Position numbers and translations under genes: made by a program | Shown: positions 55,021-64,000 of the stretch, piece by piece | Numbering within the stretch: the stretch's first letter is position 1 | How the letters are laid out: every line of letters starts with the position of its first letter | From: Pseudomonadota bacterium | GTDB lineage: Bacteria > Pseudomonadota > Gammaproteobacteria > CALCKW01 | Direction: 5' to 3' | Assembly: GCA_039196715.1 (NCBI GenBank) | Contig: JBCCUP010000004.1 | Coordinates: 1 to 64,000, forward strand | DNA length: 64,000 nt | The notes under the pieces: model-generated | Told to the model about the DNA's origin: nothing | The model's input: the letters and a program-made list of their open reading frames with translations, nothing else | The model's database searches: none

Positions 55021-55758
55021 GTGCCGCCGACCCGCGTCGCACTGATATCCGACCTGCACCTGGATCCGAGTGCCCCTGATACCCAGGCACTTGCGGTGCG
55101 CTACCTCGAGACGGCGCTGGACGACGTGACGGCGTTGTACATCCTCGGCGACCTGTTCGAGGCCTGGGTCGGTGACGACGACACGGTGGACTGGGCAGCC
55201 CCGTTTCTCAACGCACTCGCAGCCGTGTCGGCGCGTGGGGTCGCGGTCACCCTGATGCACGGCAACCGCGACTTCCTGCTCGGCGAGGACTTCGCGGGGC
55301 GTGTCGGCGCGACGCTGGACCGGGCCGACACCGCGGTTGTCGAGCTCGGCGCACACCGTGCGCTGGTGATGCATGGCGATACGCTCTGCACTGACGACAC
55401 CGACTACCTCGCCGTGCGCGCCGCGGTGCGAACGCCGGAGTGGCAGCGCGCCTTCCTGGCACAACCGCTGGCAGACCGGCAAGCCCAGGCCAAGGCCCTG
55501 CGTGCCGAGAGCCGCGCCAAGACCGCCGCCAAGCAGCTCGCACTCACCGACGCTCACCCCGCGGCCTGCGCGGCAGCGCTGCGGGAGCACCGGGCCGACT
55601 GGCTGGTTCACGGCCACACTCACCGGCCGGGCACGCACCGCTGCGGCGACGGCACGCGCCACGTGCTGGGTGAGTGGCTGCCCGGCGGCGCCACCGTCGC
55701 CCTGCTCGACGACCACGGCGTCCGCCTGGCCCACTGGCCGCCCGGACCGAGCCCCTAG
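55021..55758 (+). CDS. lpxH: UDP-2,3-diacylglucosamine diphosphatase
   Basis: The product has 245 residues with a GTG start. A peripheral membrane calcineurin-like phosphoesterase giving lipid X from UDP-diacylglucosamine. Di-manganese motifs: LISDLHLDPS, YILGDLFEAWVGDD, MHGNRDFLLG, VMHGDTLCTDD and VHGHTHRPGTH. Its stop overlaps the convergent DUF455 gene by 4 bp. Confidence 0.96.
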   Translation: MPPTRVALISDLHLDPSAPDTQALAVRYLETALDDVTALYILGDLFEAWVGDDDTVDWAAPFLNALAAVSARGVAVTLMHGNRDFLLGEDFAGRVGATLDRADTAVVELGAHRALVMHGDTLCTDDTDYLAVRAAVRTPEWQRAFLAQPLADRQAQAKALRAESRAKTAAKQLALTDAHPAACAAALREHRADWLVHGHTHRPGTHRCGDGTRHVLGEWLPGGATVALLDDHGVRLAHWPPGPSP

Positions 55759-56597
55759 CGCAACCCGTCGCGCACCTGAGCGACAAACTCCGCCTCGATG
55801 TCTCGCAAGTCCGCCAACTCGGCGTCGGTGAAACCGGCTTGCTTGCGATAGCGCTCGTTGAACGGGCCGGTGAGAAACCCGCGCGTGTGCCGCCGAAGCA
55901 GGTCCCGGAAGGTCGCCCGCGGGTCGAGCGCCCGCGCTTCGCAGTGGTGGAGAAACCACCGGTTGCCAATGCGCACGTGCTCCACTTCGTCCCGCAGGAT
56001 GACCCGCAGAATCGCAGCACCCCGCGGATCACCGACCGCCTCGAGCTTGTCGATCATGCCCGGGGCGACGTCCAGTCCACGTGCCTCGAGCACCCGCGGC
56101 ACCAGCGCCATACGCACCATCGGATCGAAGTCGGTGCGCACGGCCATCTCCCAGAGGTTGTTGTGGGCAGGAAAGTCACCGTAGGCGTAGCCCGACTCGG
56201 CGAGGTGATCCGTCAGCATCAGGAAATGGCGCGACTCGTCGTCAGCCACCCGCATCCAGTCGGCGGCGAAGCGACGGGGCAACCCGGTGAAACGGTAGAC
56301 CGCGTCGAGTGCCAGGTTGATCGCGTTGAACTCGATGTGGGCCAGCGCGTGGTAGAGGCTGGCACGGCCGACCGCCGAACCGGGCCCACGCTTTTTCACC
56401 GCAGCCGGGTGCACCAGCTCAGGCTTGTCCGGACGACCCGGGACCGACAGTCTGTCGGGGACCGCGTCGCCGGGACGCTCGTCCCAGGCGCCGGCCGACA
56501 CCGACGCGGCGAGCGCCCGGACCGCGCGGCATTTCTCCACCGGGTCACCGGTCATCAGGCACGCCAGGGCGGCTGCCTGCAGTGTGGGCTCAGCCAT
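55755..56597 (-). CDS. DUF455 ferritin-like protein
   Basis: The product has 280 residues from ATG 56597. A ferritin-like four-helix fold with carboxylate/His pairs in LAHIEFNAINLALDAVYRF, RVADDESRHFLMLTDHL and VILRDEVEHVRIGNRWF, consistent with a di-iron site. The family (DUF455) is uncharacterised, though related folds include tRNA hydroxylase MiaE and ferritin-like oxidases. The ATG overlaps the recO stop by 8 bp; in Pseudomonas that operon position is held by pdxJ. Confidence 0.8.
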   Translation of the reverse strand: MAEPTLQAAALACLMTGDPVEKCRAVRALAASVSAGAWDERPGDAVPDRLSVPGRPDKPELVHPAAVKKRGPGSAVGRASLYHALAHIEFNAINLALDAVYRFTGLPRRFAADWMRVADDESRHFLMLTDHLAESGYAYGDFPAHNNLWEMAVRTDFDPMVRMALVPRVLEARGLDVAPGMIDKLEAVGDPRGAAILRVILRDEVEHVRIGNRWFLHHCEARALDPRATFRDLLRRHTRGFLTGPFNERYRKQAGFTDAELADLRDIEAEFVAQVRDGLR

Positions 56598-57351
56598 GTC
56601 CCTGTTGCTCCGACGCCTCGGGGGGCGGCTGGTCGCGTTGCAGACCAGGCTGAGCGGCCAGGGCGCGGAACTCCTGCAACAGGGCCCGGCTGCGCAGTTC
56701 GCGGTGACCGAGCGGTTCCTGCAACAGGGCAGCGAGCAGCTTGCGTTGCTCTGCACGGTGGACGCTGAAGTCGCGTTGCGCCAACGCCAGCAGCGCCGCC
56801 CCGGACACGACACACGCCGCCGGTTGGTCGGAGGCCGGCTCGATGCCGTCGCGGTACAGGCCGTAATCGCGTTCGGCTTCGATGGGCTGCGCGGTGCCAG
56901 CGGTCACGTCAAAGGCCGGCGCCAGCCCCAGGTGGAGAAGCACGGTCAATTCGAAGATACGCAAGGCCGGCCCCGCTGGCTCACCTGCCGCAATGGTGGC
57001 AATCGAGGTGCCATACTGAGCAAAGACTTCAGGCGAGGCATCGCCCGCGGGCAGCAGCGCGAGCACCAGTTCGTTCAGATACAAGCCGCACGCCAGTGCC
57101 ATGCCGGCCAACGGCACCACCGGGCCGCTGTCTTCCACGGCGGTCAGGGTGCGCAGTTCACCTCGCCCCACCGCCGAGAACAACAGCGGGCGGAACGGCT
57201 GCAGCACGGCCCGCTGACTGCGTTTACCCCGTCGCGCGCCTTTTGCAACCACGCGACACCGGCCGGTTCGCAAGCCGAAGAGGTCCACCAGCAAGCTCGT
57301 CTCGCGGTAGTCGCGCGTGTGCAGCACCCAGGCTGGATCGAGCTCAATCAC
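56590..57351 (-). CDS. recO: DNA repair protein RecO
   Basis: The product has 253 residues from GTG 57351, which overlaps the era stop and gives a family-like N-terminus (IELDPAWVLHTRDYRETSLLVDLF). An ATG at 57375 is the alternative. OB-fold domain with RVVAKGARRGKRSQRAVLQPF; the helical C-terminal domain follows. It loads RecA with RecF/RecR in gap repair. The usual zinc-binding Cys cluster is absent, as in many gammaproteobacterial RecO proteins. Confidence 0.94.
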   Translation of the reverse strand: MIELDPAWVLHTRDYRETSLLVDLFGLRTGRCRVVAKGARRGKRSQRAVLQPFRPLLFSAVGRGELRTLTAVEDSGPVVPLAGMALACGLYLNELVLALLPAGDASPEVFAQYGTSIATIAAGEPAGPALRIFELTVLLHLGLAPAFDVTAGTAQPIEAERDYGLYRDGIEPASDQPAACVVSGAALLALAQRDFSVHRAEQRKLLAALLQEPLGHRELRSRALLQEFRALAAQPGLQRDQPPPEASEQQGHG

Positions 57352-58243
57352 TGATGCCAAGCGACTGCAGGGCATCGTGGTCGTCCGACCAGTCACGCCG
57401 GACCAGGACCCGCTGTTCGAGGTGCACTGGCACGCCAAACAGCTCGCTCATGCGTGCGCGTGCACGCGTGCCGACCGCCTTGAGCTTGCTGCCCTGGCGC
57501 CCGATCACGATGCCTTTCTGGCTCTCGCGCTCCACCCAAATGGCCGCCAGAATGCGGTAGCCGCTCGGGCTGGCATCGAACTGCTCGATCTGCACGGTGA
57601 TCGCGTAGGGCAGCTCCTCGTTGAGTTGCCGGGTCAGCTGTTCCCGAATCAGTTCGGCGGCCAGGAACCGTTCACTCTTGTCGGTCAGGGCATCGGCCTC
57701 GTAGGCGTGCTCGCCCTCGGGCAGCCGTGCGATCAAGCAGGCCTTGAGTGCCTCGATGCCGTCGCCGTTGCGCGCCGAGACCGGCACGACCTCGGCGAGC
57801 TCGGCCACCCGCGGAAGCGATTGCAGGTATGGCAGCAGCGCCGACTTGTTGTTGACCCGGTCGATCTTGTTGACCGCAAGGATCACTGGCGGGCCACTGC
57901 GCAGGGCCGCGTCCAGAGCGAGCTGGTCGTCGGCTTCGAACACGGGAGCCTGTACCAACATCACGATGAGGTCGACATCCGAGAGCGACCCGCGCGCCGT
58001 GCGGTTGAGCACGCGGTTGAGCACGCGGTTGCCACCGCCGTGGATGCCCGGCGTGTCGACAAACACGGCCTGCACCTCGCCCCAGGTCGCGATGCCGCGC
58101 ACGGCGTGCCGCGTGGTCTGGGGTCGGTGCGCGGTGATGCTCACGCGTTCACCCACCAGGCGGTTGAGCAAGGTGGACTTGCCCACGTTTGGCCGTCCGA
58201 CCAGGGCGACTGTGCCGAATCTGGTCCTGTCGTCGCGCGTCAT
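57344..58243 (-). CDS. era: GTPase Era
   Basis: The product has 299 residues. It binds the 16S rRNA 3' end during 30S maturation. G1 GRPNVGKSTLLNRL, G3 VDTPGIHGG, G4 NKID, and a C-terminal KH domain with GYRILAAIWVERESQKGIVIGRQGSKLK. Its ATG overlaps the rnc stop (ATGA), giving the rnc-era-recO operon. Confidence 0.97.
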   Translation of the reverse strand: MTRDDRTRFGTVALVGRPNVGKSTLLNRLVGERVSITAHRPQTTRHAVRGIATWGEVQAVFVDTPGIHGGGNRVLNRVLNRTARGSLSDVDLIVMLVQAPVFEADDQLALDAALRSGPPVILAVNKIDRVNNKSALLPYLQSLPRVAELAEVVPVSARNGDGIEALKACLIARLPEGEHAYEADALTDKSERFLAAELIREQLTRQLNEELPYAITVQIEQFDASPSGYRILAAIWVERESQKGIVIGRQGSKLKAVGTRARARMSELFGVPVHLEQRVLVRRDWSDDHDALQSLGISD

Positions 58244-58932
58244 GCGGTGCCTCCGCTGCTGTCGGTCAGGGCGTCAAGCGCGGTTTCGGCAGCACACTGC
58301 TCGGCCTTGCGGCGGCTGCTGCCACGCGCTTCCACGCGCAGATTGGCGTGTGCGACGTGACAGGCCACAGTGAACTGCCGTTCGTGCGCCTTGCCGGCGC
58401 TGCCGACCAGCTCGTAGCTGGGCAACGCCACACCGCGCGCCTGCAACCACTCCTGCAAGCGCGTTTTCGGGTCTTTCAGGGTCGCGGTGTCCGGCAGGTC
58501 GGCGAGGCGCGCAGCGTAAAGCCGTAAGATCACGCGCTCGCAGGCGGCAAAGCCACCGTCGAGAAAAACCGCGCCGAGCACCGCCTCGAAGGCGTCCGCC
58601 TGGATGGACTCGCGCTGAAATCCGCCGCTGCGCAATTCGCCCTGCCCCATGATCAGCAACCCGGGCAGGCCGAGCTCGGCCGAGATCACGGCGAGCGCGG
58701 TGCCGCGCACCAGGCGCGAGCGCAACCGGCTCAGGTCGCCTTCGGACAGGTCTGGCCGAAGGCGGAACAACGCAGCCGATATGGCACAGCTCAGGACGCT
58801 GTCACCGAGGAATTCGAGGCGCTCGTTGTTTGCCGCCCCGGCACTGCGGTGCGTGAGCGCGGCGGTCAACAGCTGCGGATCGGCGAAACGGTACTCGAGG
58901 CGCGCTTGCAGATCGGAGAGGGGGTTGGACAT
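58240..58932 (-). CDS. rnc: ribonuclease III
   Basis: The product has 230 residues. It cleaves double-stranded RNA in rRNA and mRNA processing. The signature NERLEFLGDSVLSCAIS and the second acidic site ADAFEAVLGAVFLDGG are present, followed by a dsRBD (about 155-225, DPKTRLQEWLQARG). A TACAAT element lies only a few bases before the ATG; whether it is a promoter is unclear. The preceding gap is 102 bp. Confidence 0.97.
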   Translation of the reverse strand: MSNPLSDLQARLEYRFADPQLLTAALTHRSAGAANNERLEFLGDSVLSCAISAALFRLRPDLSEGDLSRLRSRLVRGTALAVISAELGLPGLLIMGQGELRSGGFQRESIQADAFEAVLGAVFLDGGFAACERVILRLYAARLADLPDTATLKDPKTRLQEWLQARGVALPSYELVGSAGKAHERQFTVACHVAHANLRVEARGSSRRKAEQCAAETALDALTDSSGGTA

Positions 58933-59034
58933 GCGCCATTGTAGCGTGTCCTCACGCGCGGATCGGGGCTTCGGGTACCCCTGGGAGCTTGGGCGCCAGA
59001 CGGACGGTGACGCGCTCAGTTTAGCGAGCCGGGC

Positions 59035-59403
59035 TCATCCCGGTTCGCTGTCGGCGTTCTCGCCGAAGTTGAACACCAGCGAAGCGTTGAAAAACAGCGG
59101 AATCTTCACTTCGTAGTCCACAAAGATGCGCCGCTTGGGGCCGCGACCTGTGATCGTGACCACCTCTTCGGGTTCGATGCCGTACACCGCGTTGTCTTGC
59201 ATGTGGCGTTCAAGACGCCTGTACACATCGGCGTCAGTATCGGAGGAACGCGGCGGCGACGCGTGAACCGATTCAACTGCAGCCTGGATGTACCAATAGT
59301 TAAGGTAGGACGGTGCCACCTTCATTCCAACCACGACCAAAACGCACAGAGCGACCACGCCCATGAGAGTGAGTAAATTGACACGACCTGCCTGATTTTT
59401 CAC
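59035..59403 (-). CDS. DUF4845 membrane protein
   Basis: The product has 122 residues from GTG 59403, which has a GAGG site 5 nt upstream and starts 13 bp after lepB. One N-terminal transmembrane helix (LLTLMGVVALCVLVVVGMKVAP) and a small periplasmic domain (VEVKIPLFFNASLVF-like end). This family is regularly found between lepB and rnc in gammaproteobacteria; its function is unknown. Confidence 0.85.
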   Translation of the reverse strand: MKNQAGRVNLLTLMGVVALCVLVVVGMKVAPSYLNYWYIQAAVESVHASPPRSSDTDADVYRRLERHMQDNAVYGIEPEEVVTITGRGPKRRIFVDYEVKIPLFFNASLVFNFGENADSEPG

Positions 59404-59416
59404 GCCAACCTCGGAT

Positions 59417-60169
59417 TCAGTGGATGCGGGAACCAATTCGTTTCCAATCCACATCAAAATCCATTCCAGGTTGCTTGCTGAAATTCATCCAGATGAAAAA
59501 GGCCCGGCCAGCGAGGTTTTCCTCAGGCACGGTGCCCCACATACGGCTGTCGGCACTGTTGTCGCGGTTGTCGCCCATCACGAAATACTGGCCCGGCGGT
59601 ACGGTGGTCTGGATCTGCCGTCGAAACGGGGTGTTCTGCACGAGTGTGCGGTGGGGCTCATCCCCCAGCGTTTCCTTGAGTTCCAGCGTCTGGATACCAC
59701 GCCCGCTCGGATCGTTGACCGGCCCCACCACCTCCACCGGCAAGGGCTCGCCGTTGACGAACACCTGCTTGTCCCGGTAGGCGATCTCGTCACCCGGCAC
59801 CCCGATCACACGCTTGATGTAGTCGATCTGGGGGTTATCCGGGTAGCGGAACACCACCACGTCACCACGCTCGGGTGACCCGAGATCGATGACCTTGGTG
59901 TGCACGATCGGCAGGCGCACGCCGTAGGAAAACTTGTTCACCAGAATGAAATCGCCAATCTGCAAGGTCGGGATCATCGAGCCCGACGGGATGCGAAACG
60001 GCTCGACGATGAAGGAGCGCAACAGGACAACGAACAGCAGCACGGGGAAGAACGACCGGCCGTACTCCGCCATGGCGCCGTCGCTCTTGAAGACCAGCGC
60101 GTTCAAGGCCCAGATCAGGCCTGAGACGGCGGTCAGCCCGACCAGCAGGATCTCGAAGTCGAATGTCAT
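59417..60169 (-). CDS. lepB: signal peptidase I
   Basis: The product has 250 residues. It removes Sec/Tat signal peptides at the outer face of the inner membrane. Two N-terminal membrane segments, catalytic Ser64 in FRIPSGSMIPTLQIGDF and general-base Lys119 in QIDYIKRVIGVPGD; box E appears as FVMGDNRDNSADSR. It follows lepA by 4 bp. Confidence 0.97.
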   Translation of the reverse strand: MTFDFEILLVGLTAVSGLIWALNALVFKSDGAMAEYGRSFFPVLLFVVLLRSFIVEPFRIPSGSMIPTLQIGDFILVNKFSYGVRLPIVHTKVIDLGSPERGDVVVFRYPDNPQIDYIKRVIGVPGDEIAYRDKQVFVNGEPLPVEVVGPVNDPSGRGIQTLELKETLGDEPHRTLVQNTPFRRQIQTTVPPGQYFVMGDNRDNSADSRMWGTVPEENLAGRAFFIWMNFSKQPGMDFDVDWKRIGSRIH

Positions 60170-60173
60170 CGGC

Positions 60174-62290
<2,117 letters not shown>

Positions 62291-62325
62291 CCACAGATCA
62301 AACCGTCCAGTTTGGCCGAAACTCG

Positions 62326-63759
62326 CTACTCCGGCAAGCGAAGGGGCAGGAACAGCGGGTTCGCGCCGCGGTGGACCAGCACGGCGACCGAACTACCGGT
62401 CGGCAACCCCTCGACCAGCCGATCAAAGTCGGACACGCTGTCGACCTTGTCGCTGCCGAGCATGAGCACCATGTCTCCGGGCTCGATGCCCGCCTGGTCG
62501 GCGAGCCCACCGTCCTTGACTTCGGTGACGATGACACCGCCCTCAGGCACGCCAGCGGCCTCGCGCTGGGTGTCGTCAGGCTCCGCCACAACCGCGCCGA
62601 GACGGGTGGCGGTCGGCTTGGGCTCGACCCCGCGTCCGGTGGCGTTGGCAAGTTCTTCCTGACCGGGCAGTTCGCCGATGGTCACGGCCAGCACCGTACG
62701 CTCACCCCGACGCAGCACAACGACCTCGGCGTCCGTGCCGGCGCGCACCAGGCCCACGAGTGGCGGCAAGCTGCTCGAGGTCGGCACCGGCTCGCCGTTG
62801 AATTCAACGATCACGTCGCCGACTTCGATGTCCGAGCGTGAAGCCGGGCTGCCACGCACGATCTGTGACACCAGGGCGCCGCGTGCCCGCTCCATGCCGA
62901 AGCTCTCGGCCAGTTCGCGGGTCACCTCCTGGATGACCACGCCGAGCCAGCCACGCGAGACCCGGCCGTTGTCGCGCAACTGCTCAGCCACGTCCATGGC
63001 CACCTCGATGGGGATCGCGAACGACAGACCCATGAATCCGCCACTGCGGCTGTATATCTGGGAATTCACACCGACCACACGGCCCTCGAGGTCGAACAGC
63101 GGTCCGCCCGAGTTGCCCGGGTTGATGGCGACATCGGTCTGGATGAAGGGGGTGTAGTTCTCGCGCGGCAGGGACCGCCCCTTCGCGCTGACGATACCAG
63201 CGGTCACCGAGTGATCGAATCCGAAGGGCGAGCCGATCGCGAGCACCCATTCACCCACCTTCAGCGATTTGGACGCACCGATTTTGGCGACTGGCAGGTT
63301 CTCGGCCTCGATCTTTAGTACGGCCACGTCACTGCGCTCATCGGTGCCGATCACCTCGGCGGCGAGCTGGCGGCGATCGTGCAGGCGCACGAAGACCTGT
63401 TCTGCGCCATCGACCACGTGGTTGTTGGTGAGCACGTACCCGTCGTCCGAGATGATGAAACCCGAGCCGAGCGAGGACGGGGTCTCGCGGCGGTTGCCTT
63501 CGCCGCCACCGCGCTCCTGTTCCTCGAAGAACTTTCGGAACAACTCGCCGAACGGCGTGCCCTCGATGTCGGGCCACTCGATCCCGGGCGGCAACTGCGG
63601 CCCGCTGCCGCTCTGTGAGCGCGTCGTGCTGATGTTGACGACAACCGGGTGGTTTTCCTCGACCAGCTCGGTGAAATCCGGCAGCCCCATGGACGCCGCG
63701 CTGGCCAGGCCGGCCCAGGAAAAAATCAGAAACACTCCAGCGATTAGCATGCGCACCAT
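62326..63759 (-). CDS. periplasmic serine protease, DegP/MucD family
   Basis: The product has 477 residues with a signal peptide (LIAGVFLIFSWAGLASAA, cleavage near residue 22). Trypsin-like triad His114 (LTNNHVVDGA), Asp144 (TDERSDVAVLKIE), Ser217 (INPGNSGGPLF), followed by two PDZ domains (about 280-370 and 390-475). The Gly-rich LA loop (EQERGGGEGNRRE) is present. Next to lepA/lepB it corresponds to mucD of the algU-mucABCD cluster; upstream mucA-C would lie outside the window. It degrades misfolded envelope proteins. Confidence 0.94.
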   Translation of the reverse strand: MVRMLIAGVFLIFSWAGLASAASMGLPDFTELVEENHPVVVNISTTRSQSGSGPQLPPGIEWPDIEGTPFGELFRKFFEEQERGGGEGNRRETPSSLGSGFIISDDGYVLTNNHVVDGAEQVFVRLHDRRQLAAEVIGTDERSDVAVLKIEAENLPVAKIGASKSLKVGEWVLAIGSPFGFDHSVTAGIVSAKGRSLPRENYTPFIQTDVAINPGNSGGPLFDLEGRVVGVNSQIYSRSGGFMGLSFAIPIEVAMDVAEQLRDNGRVSRGWLGVVIQEVTRELAESFGMERARGALVSQIVRGSPASRSDIEVGDVIVEFNGEPVPTSSSLPPLVGLVRAGTDAEVVVLRRGERTVLAVTIGELPGQEELANATGRGVEPKPTATRLGAVVAEPDDTQREAAGVPEGGVIVTEVKDGGLADQAGIEPGDMVLMLGSDKVDSVSDFDRLVEGLPTGSSVAVLVHRGANPLFLPLRLPE

Positions 63760-64000
63760 GGCAAGGTCCTGTTGAAAGTTGAGTGGCGCGGTCGGGTCAA
63801 CCCAACCCGGCGCCGGTGTTCGTTGTCGGGGTGTCAGACACGCGTAACACGTCAGTGTTCACCGCGCCTGAGCAACCGGCCTGTCAGCGCAGCGCAATCG
63901 GCAACGGGCGAGACGCAGTCGACCCCGGCACCCACCGCTGCAATTGCTGCGCCGACCTGCTGCCCGACCGGGCATGCCATCGACGCACGCCCGTGCGCCC
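63760..64000. other. right window edge, upstream of the degP/mucD gene
   Basis: A 241-bp stretch without a supported gene. All three minus-strand frames contain stops before the protease start; one has about 47 open codons to the edge, but these do not resemble RseC/MucC or another expected neighbour. Confidence 0.3.

Noticed and set aside
63854-64000. C-terminus of an RseC/MucC-like protein at the right edge (minus strand)
   Set aside because: The 47 open codons lack the expected membrane helices and Cys pattern, so no feature is called.

Overview
This is a high-GC stretch of chromosome from a gammaproteobacterium. The evidence is the conserved order of its housekeeping blocks (lpxA-fabZ-lpxD-ompH-bamA-rseP-dxr-cdsA-uppS-frr-pyrH-tsf-rpsB, map-glnD-dapE, tRNA cluster-tig-clpP-clpX-lon-hupB-ppiD, recO-era-rnc-lepB-lepA-mucD-type protease) and a complete set of Gram-negative envelope genes. 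The genus cannot be fixed from the sequence. I see no rRNA, CRISPR array, prophage or insertion sequence. Coding density is high, and many neighbours share ATGA, GTGA or TTGA stop/start overlaps, so most blocks look like translationally coupled operons.

Layout. 1-2.5 kb: the tail of a VanZ-like protein and two tandem paralogous membrane-anchored coiled-coil proteins. 2.5-8.6 kb: pgl plus lipid A/LPS inner-core genes (LpxL-type acyltransferase, two glycosyltransferases, waaA, kdkA). 8.6-16.3 kb: an MFS carrier, an MttB-family methyltransferase divergent from a GlxA/AraC-type regulator, then a pantothenate operon (DUF2520 PanG-like reductase, panB, panC) coupled to a tartrate/D-malate dehydrogenase. 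16.4-18.1 kb: a small secreted YtkA/FixH-like protein coupled to a MauG-like di-heme protein. 18.6-22.9 kb: a tightly coupled four-gene operon, tmcA-glycosyltransferase-unknown-SPL-like radical SAM. 23.7-26.1 kb: alr-lpxB, running head-on into lpxA. 26-38.2 kb: the minus-strand envelope/translation superblock, with rpsB-tsf in its own promoter/terminator unit. 38.6-43.2 kb: map-glnD-dapE. 43.5-52.9 kb: ppiD, tRNA-Asp/Val, hupB, lon, clpX, clpP, tig and tRNA-Leu/His/Arg/Pro. 53-55.8 kb: cysS, ppiB, lpxH. 55.8-63.8 kb: DUF455 ferritin-like gene, recO, era, rnc, DUF4845 gene, lepB, lepA, glutaredoxin-like gene, degP/mucD-type protease.

The most unusual item is the gene at the canonical dxr position (32795-33493). 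It keeps the NADPH-binding N-terminus and the C-terminal helical domain of DXP reductoisomerase but lacks the whole central catalytic, metal-binding domain. Its reading frame is open and it is coupled at both ends. Other points of interest are the MauG-like/YtkA pair, the tmcA-GT2-unknown-SPL operon, the tandem coiled-coil paralogues, the PanG-type pantothenate operon, lpxB displaced to an alr operon, and a kdkA without a normal start codon.
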